A DNA stretch of 6,177 nt from NCBI GenBank assembly GCA_017601265.1, contig JAFNJA010000115.1, forward strand, positions 1 to 6,177. Direction: 5' to 3'. The notes beneath the pieces were generated by a model. It saw nothing but the letters and a program-made list of their open reading frames with translations. It did no database searches and was not told the origin of the DNA. Positions 1-6,057 of the stretch are shown piece by piece (position 1 is the first letter of the stretch; each line of letters begins with the position of its first letter). The stretch comes from Candidatus Brockarchaeota archaeon. Its GTDB lineage: Archaea; Thermoproteota; EX4484-205; DTQO01. Made by a program: the position numbers and the translations under genes.

Positions 1-363
1 GCAGGGCTTCTCGGCCCTTCCGGCCACTATCAGGCCGTCCCAACCAGCGCATTTTAAGTCGATACCGAACTCGCCCGCCACCGTCGAGCCCACCATGCCG
101 TTGCTTTGGGGCGACTTTCCTGAGACGCAGACCTTGGTGCCTGGGAAGTATCCGGTCAAAGGTCCAGTCAGGATGAGCAGCAGGTTTTCTGGACCCAGAG
201 GGTCTACGGTTTCCCATTCTTTTCCAAGCCGATCCCAGAGTATCTTTGCCGCTAGGCCCCTCCCGCCGATGTAATCCCTTAGTATATCGTCCTGAAACTT
301 GGTTTCCTTCACGTTTCCGTCGGAAAGGTCTACCTCCAAGAACTTCCCCGCGTATCCACTCAT
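1..363 (-). CDS. Aldehyde:ferredoxin oxidoreductase family protein, N-terminal part (cut by window edge)
   Basis: Reading leftwards from the ATG at 363-361, 121 codons stay open to the window edge. The rest of the gene, usually about 600 residues, lies outside. The product matches the N-terminal domain of tungsten-bispyranopterin aldehyde:ferredoxin oxidoreductases, which oxidise aldehydes to carboxylic acids and pass electrons to ferredoxin. Family features seen are the opening GYAGKFLEVDLS (residues 3-14), IGGRGLAAKIL (32-42), DPLGPENLLLILTGPLTG (54-71), the KSP segment with SNGMVGSTVAGEFG (83-100), and KCAGWDGLIVAGRAEKP (104-120). By family knowledge this domain contacts the tungstopterin. 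The [4Fe-4S] cysteines lie further on and cannot be checked. The start is well supported by an AAGGAGG ten bases upstream and by TGATG overlap with the preceding ferredoxin-subunit gene. The aldehyde substrate cannot be told from this fragment. Confidence 0.93.
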   Translation of the reverse strand, partial: MSGYAGKFLEVDLSDGNVKETKFQDDILRDYIGGRGLAAKILWDRLGKEWETVDPLGPENLLLILTGPLTGYFPGTKVCVSGKSPQSNGMVGSTVAGEFGIDLKCAGWDGLIVAGRAEKPC

Positions 364-887
364 CAGCTTAGCGCCTCCTTCGCCACTTGCGCTCCTAGAA
401 GGTTCTTGGCGACTTTGAGCGTGAGCGCCCTAGGCGGCTTTGCAAGAGCCCTTCTCGACCTCACCTTCTCCCTGGGAAAGGTGAGCAGGGCGCCCCATCC
501 CCCCTCCATGCACGCCTCGACGCATCTTGGCTTTCCGCCGCACAGGTCGCAGATGACTATTCGGTTACTTTCCGGATGCATGTGGGGGACGCTTCCCGGG
601 CAAGCCTTCACGCACAGGCCACATGCTGTGCATTTCGGCGCTTCCACTTTCACGGCGCCCGTTCGAACGTCTACGGAAAGAGCCCCAGTTGGGCACGCCT
701 CTATGCACGGATAATCCTCGCATTGGAAACAGAGGTGGGGGATCTCGACCCCCGGAATGAGCATGAACACCCTTATCCTCGAAGCCTCGGGCCATATCCT
801 GCCCTCGTGGTGGACTGAACAGGCTATCTCGCACCTCCTGCACCCGCTGCATTTCCCGTAGTTCCGATCTATCCAAACTCGTTTCAT
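363..887 (-). CDS. Ferredoxin-type electron-transfer subunit with four [4Fe-4S] motifs, partner of the AOR
   Basis: The predicted 174-residue protein carries 16 cysteines in four motifs, numbering from the ATG at 887: CxxCxxCxxxC at 13-23, CxxCx4CxxxCP at 53-65, CxxCxxCxxxCP at 86-96, and CxxCx5CxxxC at 113-126. This is the polyferredoxin fold of DmsB/HycB/AorA-type subunits, which relay electrons from a catalytic subunit. A basic tail follows the last cluster (VRSRRALAKPPRALTLK). The stop overlaps the AOR start (TGATG), so it most likely serves the AOR, as AorA does in bacterial AorABC or the small subunits of some archaeal tungsten oxidoreductases. The start is uncertain: in-frame TTG at 917, ATG at 896 and ATG at 887 are all possible. 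I prefer 887 because MKRVWIDRNYGKC places the first cysteine where family members have it. No signal peptide is seen, so it is probably cytoplasmic. Confidence 0.9.
   Translation of the reverse strand: MKRVWIDRNYGKCSGCRRCEIACSVHHEGRIWPEASRIRVFMLIPGVEIPHLCFQCEDYPCIEACPTGALSVDVRTGAVKVEAPKCTACGLCVKACPGSVPHMHPESNRIVICDLCGGKPRCVEACMEGGWGALLTFPREKVRSRRALAKPPRALTLKVAKNLLGAQVAKEALS
374..380 (-). promoter_or_regulatory. Shine-Dalgarno site of the AOR gene
   Basis: The minus strand reads AAGGAGG here, ten bases before the ATG at 363-361 and inside the end of the ferredoxin-subunit gene. It is the clearest ribosome binding site in the window. It fixes the AOR start and fits translation of an internal operon gene, in contrast to the first genes, which show no such site. 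Confidence 0.8.
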
Positions 888-925
888 TCCAAGCATGCTT
901 CCGAGCCCATGTTGCAACGGAATGG

Positions 926-931
926 AAAAAA
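926..931 (-). terminator. Oligo-T tract after the UroD-like gene
   Basis: The minus strand has six consecutive T about 45 bases after the UroD-like stop codon and before the ferredoxin-subunit start. Short T runs commonly end transcripts in archaea. No convincing TATA box is seen between this tract and 887, so termination may be partial, with the ferredoxin-AOR pair transcribed by read-through from the upstream gene. Confidence 0.4.
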
Positions 932-975
932 GCTTGCCATAGGTTTGCCGAGTTCAGGGTTGGGGAATCCGCGAG

Positions 976-2052
976 CTAGCCCGACAGCAGTGGCGGCCTT
1001 ATAGGCAGATCGCCGTATTCGTGCAGAGTCTCGGTAACTACGCTCATTCCCTTCTCGAAATGATCGGGGTGGATGTCCTCGGTTATGCCGATTATGAATC
1101 CCCTTCCCGGGGCCATCTCTTCGAGTAGGCGGAGCGTGAAATCCCTTATCTCCTCCGCGCTTCTGAGGAAAACCTCCTCCGGGAAGTTCAACCAGATCGC
1201 CTTGTTTTTCCACGATTCCTTCGCCTCCCTCAACGGAAGGTCGCCCATCGGGGGCGGAGTGAACGCCTCTATCGCGTCAAGCTTCGTCCTCGCTATTAGG
1301 CCCTTCAGCACCCTCAGCCTTCCGTCCATGTGGGACATCACGACCTTCCCCTTTTCCTTGAGCACTTCGCAGTACTTGTTGTAGTAGGGAAGGCAGTACT
1401 TCTCGAAAAGCGAAGGGGAGACGAAGACGCCGTCGATGTTGTCCCCGACGTTCACTATCTTCGCGGGCGAATCGGCAACGATCCTGTACATCTCGGCGTA
1501 CTTCCCGTCTATGACTTCCACCAGCTCCGACACGACCTCCGGATTCCTCGCCTGCATCAAGGCGAAGGTCCTGAAACCCATGTAGCGTATTATCAGCTTC
1601 ATGAGCGGGGTGTAGTCCGTCCCGACCACGACGACGCCGTCTCCGCCCAGGTCCTCCTCGAGTTGCTCGTAGTTCTCGTAATCGGGCTCGTACACCGTGT
1701 CCTCTACGATGAACCTCAAAACCTTGGCGTCCTTCGGCTCCTTCACGATGTGCTCCACCGTCGCGGAGCCGCCCGGGAATTGGAATTTCAACCCTTTCCT
1801 GGTCGTCGACGACGCCTTCCCCACGGGCGTGTGGTAAGTCGTGTAGACGTAATCCCCTTCGGTCCTGTTCTCGACCCTCACGTTCGGCATCGAAACTTTG
1901 TAAACGCCGCACCGCACGTCGAGGCCGAGCCCCATGCCCCTCAGCCTGCGCTCCAACGAGCCCCTCGGCAGGTGGTTGGAATAAATGATCCAAGGAACTT
2001 TGTCGGGCAACCTCCCCTCGAGGACTGCCCTGACCCTCTCGCCGACCTCCAA
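976..2052 (-). CDS. Uroporphyrinogen decarboxylase/MtaA-superfamily protein (COG0407-like), substrate unknown
   Basis: The 358-residue product has the UroD/cobalamin-methyltransferase barrel pattern: an opening helix with RVRAVLEGRLPDKVPW (6-21), TPVG (75-78), DNIDGVFVSPSLFEKYCLPYY (204-224), KGKVVMSHMDGR (234-245), DAIEAFTPPPMGDLPL (259-274) and a final GFIIGITEDI (318-327). Relatives include uroporphyrinogen III decarboxylase and the methylcobalamin:CoM methyltransferases MtaA/MtbA, which use a His-x-Cys...Cys zinc site. Here the first position reads H241-M-D243 and no Cys stands near the C-terminal ligand position, so a thiol-activating methyltransferase role is doubtful. No heme-pathway gene or corrinoid protein is nearby. 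The start is TTG at 2052; an in-frame TAA lies two codons upstream, and the N-terminus fits the family at this point. A TATA-like TTTAATAA at 2092-2085 would give a leader of roughly ten bases. I am confident of the superfamily, not of the reaction. Confidence 0.85.
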   Translation of the reverse strand: MEVGERVRAVLEGRLPDKVPWIIYSNHLPRGSLERRLRGMGLGLDVRCGVYKVSMPNVRVENRTEGDYVYTTYHTPVGKASSTTRKGLKFQFPGGSATVEHIVKEPKDAKVLRFIVEDTVYEPDYENYEQLEEDLGGDGVVVVGTDYTPLMKLIIRYMGFRTFALMQARNPEVVSELVEVIDGKYAEMYRIVADSPAKIVNVGDNIDGVFVSPSLFEKYCLPYYNKYCEVLKEKGKVVMSHMDGRLRVLKGLIARTKLDAIEAFTPPPMGDLPLREAKESWKNKAIWLNFPEEVFLRSAEEIRDFTLRLLEEMAPGRGFIIGITEDIHPDHFEKGMSVVTETLHEYGDLPIRPPLLSG

Positions 2053-2084
2053 GGCTTACTTCGCTTCCGGCTTCCGCTGGCGCC

Positions 2085-2096
2085 TTATTAAATTCC
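2085..2096 (-). promoter_or_regulatory. TATA-like promoter element for the leftward UroD-like gene
   Basis: The minus strand reads GGAATTTAATAA, with the AT core (TTTAATAA, 2092-2085) centred about 36 bases before the TTG start at 2052. Archaeal transcription starts about 25 bases after the TATA box, so the leader would be near ten bases. This is the only strong AT-rich block in the 135-base gap between the divergent genes. Confidence 0.55.
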
Positions 2097-2158
2097 TCAC
2101 GGACCTCGCATTCAGTGCCGGTTTGGTTCCGCCGATGCGCAGGTACCCAGCGGCAAGC

Positions 2159-2166
2159 CTTATCAG
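2159..2166 (+). promoter_or_regulatory. Weak TATA-like element for the rightward isomerase gene
   Basis: CTTATCAG is centred about 26 bases before the GTG start at 2188, the spacing expected for a leaderless archaeal transcript. The match to a TATA consensus is poor, so this is a tentative call resting mainly on position and on the lack of any Shine-Dalgarno sequence before the GTG. Confidence 0.25.
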
Positions 2167-2187
2167 CCGGGAGTCCGGCGAAGTGGC

Positions 2188-3018
2188 GTGGCAAGATACA
2201 GGATCGGTACTTCGACTTACAGCTTTTGGCACTTCCTTCCCGAGAAGGTGCCCATAGGTTACGTGATGGAGAGGGCTAGGGAGCTTGACCTCGACGGCGT
2301 CGAGATACTACACGCCCAGATGGAATCTGAGGAAAGGGAATACGTCAACGAGCTGAAGAGGCTGGCTTTCAGCCTGGGGCTGGACGTATACTGCCTCGCC
2401 ATACACCAGAACTTCGTCAAGCCGAGCAAGGAGGAGAGGGAGAAGAACGTCAGGCACACGAAGCGCTGCCTGGAGATCGCGCACCGGCTCGGAGCCCCCT
2501 CGATCCGCCTGAACTCCGGCCGCTGGGAGACCGTGAAGAGCTTCGACGAGCTGATGGCGAAAAGGGGAAGGGAGCCCCCGATCTCGGGTTACACGGAAGA
2601 GGACGGGTTTAGGTGGGTCGTTGAATCGATAGAGGAGTGCCTGCCGACCGCTGAGGAGCTCGGAGTCGTGATGGCGCTGGAGAACCACTGGGGGCTCACG
2701 TCCACGCCGGAGGAAACTTTGAGGATAGTCGAATCCGTAAGCTCGAAGTGGCTCAGGGTACTGATGGACACAGGGAACTTCTTGGAAGACACCTATGCTT
2801 CGCTGAGGAAGATAGCGCCGCACGCCATTCTTGTCCACGCGAAGACCTACTACGGCGGGGGAGTTTGGTACGAGCTGGACCTGGATTACGCGAAGATCTT
2901 GGAGATACTGGATGAGGCCGGGTACGGGGGTTACATCTCGATAGAGTTCGAGGGGAAGGAGGACCCGATGGTCGGGGTGGAGAGGACGAAGCGGCTGCTG
3001 CTCGGTTACTTCAAGTAG
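2188..3018 (+). CDS. Xylose-isomerase-like TIM-barrel protein (sugar phosphate isomerase/epimerase family)
   Basis: The 276-residue product has the usual length and layout of AP-endonuclease-2/xylose-isomerase-like barrels (IolE/IolI/KduI-neighbour type sugar isomerases and epimerases, COG1082). Strand 1 is RIGTSTYSFWHF (5-16), followed by LDGVEIL (35-41). The likely divalent-metal ligands are present: E165 in ALENH, D194 in LMDTGN, H217 in LVHAKT and E253 in YISIEFEG. The metal site is therefore intact and the enzyme probably active. The family isomerises or epimerises sugars, keto-sugars or inositol derivatives; the exact substrate is not predictable. The GTG at 2188 is chosen because the first barrel strand follows four residues later, although the frame stays open upstream. 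It diverges from the UroD-like gene and precedes the transporter gene on the same strand by 97 bases, suggesting a shared pathway. Confidence 0.88.
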   Translation: MARYRIGTSTYSFWHFLPEKVPIGYVMERARELDLDGVEILHAQMESEEREYVNELKRLAFSLGLDVYCLAIHQNFVKPSKEEREKNVRHTKRCLEIAHRLGAPSIRLNSGRWETVKSFDELMAKRGREPPISGYTEEDGFRWVVESIEECLPTAEELGVVMALENHWGLTSTPEETLRIVESVSSKWLRVLMDTGNFLEDTYASLRKIAPHAILVHAKTYYGGGVWYELDLDYAKILEILDEAGYGGYISIEFEGKEDPMVGVERTKRLLLGYFK

Positions 3019-3084
3019 CGTCAGCGCGCGACGCTGCAAGTATATATGCTGAAACTCGGGACGAGAAAAGAATTATATAATGAT

Positions 3085-3096
3085 CTATATTTTAAG
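3085..3096 (+). promoter_or_regulatory. TATA box of the transporter gene (leaderless start)
   Basis: CTATATTTTAAG is centred about 26 bases before the ATG at 3116, the classic distance for an archaeal leaderless mRNA. The bases between (ending GAATTGAAAA) contain no Shine-Dalgarno sequence, which agrees with this. Two further TATA-like blocks, GTATATATGC at 3040-3049 and ATTATATAAT at 3072-3081, lie upstream and could serve alternative starts or a regulator. Confidence 0.65.
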
Positions 3097-3115
3097 CTTG
3101 TAAGCGAATTGAAAA

Positions 3116-5107
3116 ATGGCTACAGAAGCTGAAATCGAAAGGTTTCCTTTGGTTCCGGTCGTGATCTTGGCTGCGATAATGAGCTTCTTCGGCCCAATGT
3201 GGCAGCTCCTCATCTCGAGCTTCCCCTACTGGATCGTCAACTCGCTCGGCGAATCGGTCTGCAACATGGGCCTGACGAACGCTCCTTTCCTCGTGATACT
3301 GCTCGCGGGTCCCTTGGGCAGGATCGGGGCCCTGAAGGGCAAGATCAACGCGAAAAACCTCGCGTACGCATACGTTGTATCGCTCACCGTGTCTTACTTC
3401 ATCAACTACCCTTGGGCGCTCGGCCAAAACTACGTGTTCGCGAGCCGCTACACCGAGGAGGCCCTCTCCGCCCAGATAGTCCCTTGGTTCATGGCGCCTC
3501 CGGCTTCGGTCTGCAAGGTCATAGCTTCCGGAGGCCCGATCGACTGGGGAGCTTGGGCCGTGCCCATAGCATGGTGGTGGGCGGCGAACTTCATCCCTGG
3601 CATGCTCTTCCTCTCGCTCGGGGCCATACTCCGCAGGCAGTGGATCGACGTGGAGCAGGTCCCCTTCCCGCAGACGCTCATCGTCAGGGAACTGGTCGAA
3701 AACGTCTTGCCAGTCGCCGAGGCCTCCTCAAGGCGTAGGTGGTTCCTGATCGGGCTCGTGATCGGCCTGGCCTTCCAGATACCGATAACGCTGACGGGCA
3801 TCTTTCCCTGGTTCCCCGACATCTACGGCGTGAAAATAAACACCTGCCCGCACGTGACGCGCTACTTCGTGTCGGGCGAGACCTTCGCTTCGATACCAGG
3901 GATGATGATGGTGAACTACAACCCGGCGGTGGTCGCGATAGCTTACCAGGCTCCCATGGCCGTGCTTTTCAGCACCTGGTTCTTCGCCCTCTTCTACATG
4001 GTGGCCGTCCAGGTCGCTTACGTTATGGGCTACTACACGGGCATAACTGATGTGGGCAGCTGCGGAAGGTACTGGTGCCACCCCTCGCCCTCCACCGACC
4101 CTCCGCTCAAGTTCATGGCCATCGCGGGCGGCGGCCTCTTCGCGCTTACGATAATGAACTTGGTCTTGAACTGGCGCTACCTGTCGGACACGCTGCGGGC
4201 CGCCACGGGGAGGGGCAACCTCGGCGAAGCGGAGAAGAACGAAGCCATGAGCTACAGGACAGCGTACTTCCTGCTCTTCGGGAGCTTCATCGTCATGGTG
4301 GCGTTCTGGATGGCAGCCAGCCTGAGCCTCCTGGACGCCTTGATCTTGCCCGTCAGCGCCTTCCTGATTCTGTTCGGCCAGACCAGGATGTACGGCCTTG
4401 CCGGGACTTACTGGAGGTCCTCCGACAAGGGGCTGATGCTGGCGCGAATAGCCCACCCGACCCCCGACACTCCCGTCACAACCCAACAATACATCCTTTA
4501 CAAGTGGTCCACCGCTCCCGGCTGCGACACCCCGCAATGCGGCTGGGGAGGGTTGGCATTCGCCTCCTTCGCCGGGTACAAGATGGGCAAGCTCTCGGGC
4601 GTGCACCCGAGGAACACCTTCGTCGCCATCCTGATAGCGATGGTCATAGCGCCCCTCTTCTCGTTCCTGGGCTTCCTCACCCTGACCCACTCGATAGGCG
4701 GATCCAGGATCGGGGTCTGGAAGAACTGGTACGAGGGCATAGGCGAGAGGTACGAGAACTTCCCGGCCTGGTGGTCCTCTCTGCCCGCGCAGGAACCCTG
4801 GATACCCTACATGCTGCTGGGCATGGTCTGGATAGCTGCGCTCAGCTTCCTGCACGCGCGCTTCGTCTGGTTCCCGCTCGAGCCGATAGGTTGGCTGATC
4901 GGCACTACAGCGGCTTCAGCGCTTTTCGGGCTCTGGGCTCCGTTCCTGGTCGCTTGGATACTGAAGACGGTGACGTTCCGAGTGGGCGGCGCCAAGCTCT
5001 TCGAGAACAAGGGCGTGCCGATTTCTTCAGGAGCCGTTACGGGCTGCGTCATAGGGATGCTGCTCGGCGGAGTGCTCTTCATAATCCAGTTCTTCGTTCC
5101 ATTCTAG
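3116..5107 (+). CDS. OPT-like multi-pass membrane transporter (DUF6785/DUF6784 type)
   Basis: The 663-residue protein is almost entirely hydrophobic segments joined by short polar loops, with at least twelve likely membrane spans. It resembles the oligopeptide-transporter (OPT) superfamily branch annotated as DUF6785/DUF6784 in archaea, Thermotogae and Planctomycetes. Recognisable points are EQVPFPQTLIVRELV (180-194) after a basic loop, and the ending RFVWFPLEPIGW (582-593) with WILKTVTFRVGGAKLFENKGVP (614-635) and a Gly-rich last span. The family is thought to import small peptides, metal chelates or other organic solutes; the substrate here is unknown. Two CX4C pairs (C316/C321 and C470/C475) lie in polar loops. 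The ATG is supported by a TATA box 26 bases upstream. No cleavable signal peptide is evident; the first span begins near residue 11. It follows the isomerase gene but has its own promoter, and ends at a T-rich terminator. Confidence 0.85.
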   Translation: MATEAEIERFPLVPVVILAAIMSFFGPMWQLLISSFPYWIVNSLGESVCNMGLTNAPFLVILLAGPLGRIGALKGKINAKNLAYAYVVSLTVSYFINYPWALGQNYVFASRYTEEALSAQIVPWFMAPPASVCKVIASGGPIDWGAWAVPIAWWWAANFIPGMLFLSLGAILRRQWIDVEQVPFPQTLIVRELVENVLPVAEASSRRRWFLIGLVIGLAFQIPITLTGIFPWFPDIYGVKINTCPHVTRYFVSGETFASIPGMMMVNYNPAVVAIAYQAPMAVLFSTWFFALFYMVAVQVAYVMGYYTGITDVGSCGRYWCHPSPSTDPPLKFMAIAGGGLFALTIMNLVLNWRYLSDTLRAATGRGNLGEAEKNEAMSYRTAYFLLFGSFIVMVAFWMAASLSLLDALILPVSAFLILFGQTRMYGLAGTYWRSSDKGLMLARIAHPTPDTPVTTQQYILYKWSTAPGCDTPQCGWGGLAFASFAGYKMGKLSGVHPRNTFVAILIAMVIAPLFSFLGFLTLTHSIGGSRIGVWKNWYEGIGERYENFPAWWSSLPAQEPWIPYMLLGMVWIAALSFLHARFVWFPLEPIGWLIGTTAASALFGLWAPFLVAWILKTVTFRVGGAKLFENKGVPISSGAVTGCVIGMLLGGVLFIIQFFVPF

Positions 5108-5324
5108 GTCGAGCCGGCAGCCTTTTTTTCCGTTTCTTTTCCTTTATCGCGAGCAGGATGCTCGCTGTCGGTTTGAATCTCTCAGAAACTCTTGGCAAAG
5201 TTTTCCAAGGCGATGCGGGAAAATCTGGAATCCCCTTAGGCGGAGGCCGGATCGGGATTGGCCGCTATCCGATGCTTTGAACACCCATTGCCAAAAACGT
5301 TCCCAATATCCTGCAGGTGGACGG
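5108..5324. other. Convergent intergenic region
   Basis: Between the transporter stop and the ATPase stop there are 217 bases. They hold the plus-strand T-rich terminator near the left end and a minus-strand T5 (5297-5293), about 28 bases past the ATPase stop, which could be a weak terminator. An open frame runs through on the minus strand, but it is the out-of-frame extension of the broken ATPase gene and shows no family resemblance. Confidence 0.6.
5123..5145 (+). terminator. Oligo-T terminator after the transporter gene
   Basis: A run of seven T (5123-5129) starts 16 bases after the stop codon, followed by T3, T4 and T3 clusters up to 5145. Such tandem T tracts without a needed hairpin are typical of archaeal transcription termination, and the position between convergent genes fits. 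Confidence 0.7.
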
Positions 5325-5382
5325 TCAAGCGCGCAGCAACTTTGACGCTTCCTCGTATATGGGGTCGAGGAATCGGTAGTCC

Positions 5383-5387
5383 TTTTT
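5383..5387 (-). other. Frameshift site in A5 run, ATPase gene (3' lesion)
   Basis: The minus strand has five A after ATCAT. As written, the frame passes into IKRTTDSSTP and a long nonsense tail. One more A gives IIKKDYRFLDPIYEEASKLLRA-stop, which is the expected family C-terminus. A homopolymer deletion, real or from sequencing, explains it. Confidence 0.85.
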
Positions 5388-6039
5388 ATGATGCTCATCA
5401 TCTCCAAGTCCCCAATCAGGTTGTGGAGCACGCTGCTCGAGATCGTCGTTCCCTCCTTCTCCTCCATGTACTCTTTGACCGCGCTCCAGCTCCTCTTTCC
5501 GCGCGCGATCGCATTGAGAGCGTGCTTGTACCTCACGGGCCTTCCCTCCAGCAGGTTGCCCAACTCTTTTAGAGCCATGTTCACGGCCTTCCTTTTTACC
5601 TCCCTCGCGTCGCACCTTCCGGAAAGGCAGGAGTTCCCAAAGAAGGTAAGCCAACCAGGTATGCCGCCAAGCTCCCTCGCAGCCTCTTCAACGAGCGCCA
5701 TATTGACCCCAAGGTCTGCTTGCTTGAAGCCGTCTAGCAGGAAACCCTTCGATCGCTCCTCATCGAACCTTTCGAGCACTATTTCGTGAAAGGACCTTCC
5801 ATAAAGAGGCGAATCCGGATCCTCGACCTTCATGAAATCGTAAAGTAACCCAGCCTCGGAACCGGTCAAGACGAACGCGAGGTTCCTGTCGTAATCGTAG
5901 GCGTGGGCTATCGCGGTCCTCACCTCTGTCGAAAGAGGCCCCCTGAGAAACTGGGCTTCGTCGATCGCTATGACGACCTTCCTCTTGTTCAGGTTGTCAA
6001 AAAGGTCGGCCAAACTCAGGCAGTTTCTGCCTGCCCAGC

Positions 6040-6057
6040 TCAACTCGACCTCGAACC
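6040..6057 (-). other. Frameshift site near the ATPase N-terminal third (5' lesion)
   Basis: The upstream frame reads INVLGSRSS and stops at TGA 6042-6040. Restoring one base in CTCGGTTCG (for example GGT to GGGT) gives INVLGFEVELSWAGRN, which is the expected continuation into the Walker B region. Confidence 0.82.

Noticed and set aside
2045..2051. GGAGGT just after the TTG of the UroD-like gene as a Shine-Dalgarno site for a later start
   Set aside because: No ATG, GTG or TTG follows in frame at suitable spacing, and the bases simply encode Glu-Val at the family-consistent N-terminus.
1330..2091. 253-codon plus-strand frame antisense to the UroD-like gene
   Set aside because: His/Arg/Val-rich shadow with no motif and no start signal.
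1277..2194. 305-codon minus-strand frame over the UroD-like gene and the divergent gap
   Set aside because: Low-complexity Arg/Gly/Glu composition typical of a frame shadow; the UroD-like frame carries all family motifs.
3728..4855. Long open frame of 375 codons antisense to the transporter gene
   Set aside because: It is rich in Arg, Gly, Glu, His and Pro with no family motif, and mirrors the GC-rich codons of the transporter, whose hydrophobic pattern is clearly the real one.
5245..5266. Possible hairpin with GGCC arms in the convergent gap
   Set aside because: Only four solid base pairs flank an eleven-base loop; too weak to call.
4075..5280. Long open frame of 401 codons on the plus strand overlapping the transporter and the following gap
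   Set aside because: Arg/Pro/His-rich composition, no recognisable domain, and it overlaps the membrane protein in another frame.
5144..6043. A complete 299-residue ATPase starting at TTG 6043
   Set aside because: Family sequence continues upstream in another frame and the last 80 or so residues are out of frame; both ends are products of frameshifts.
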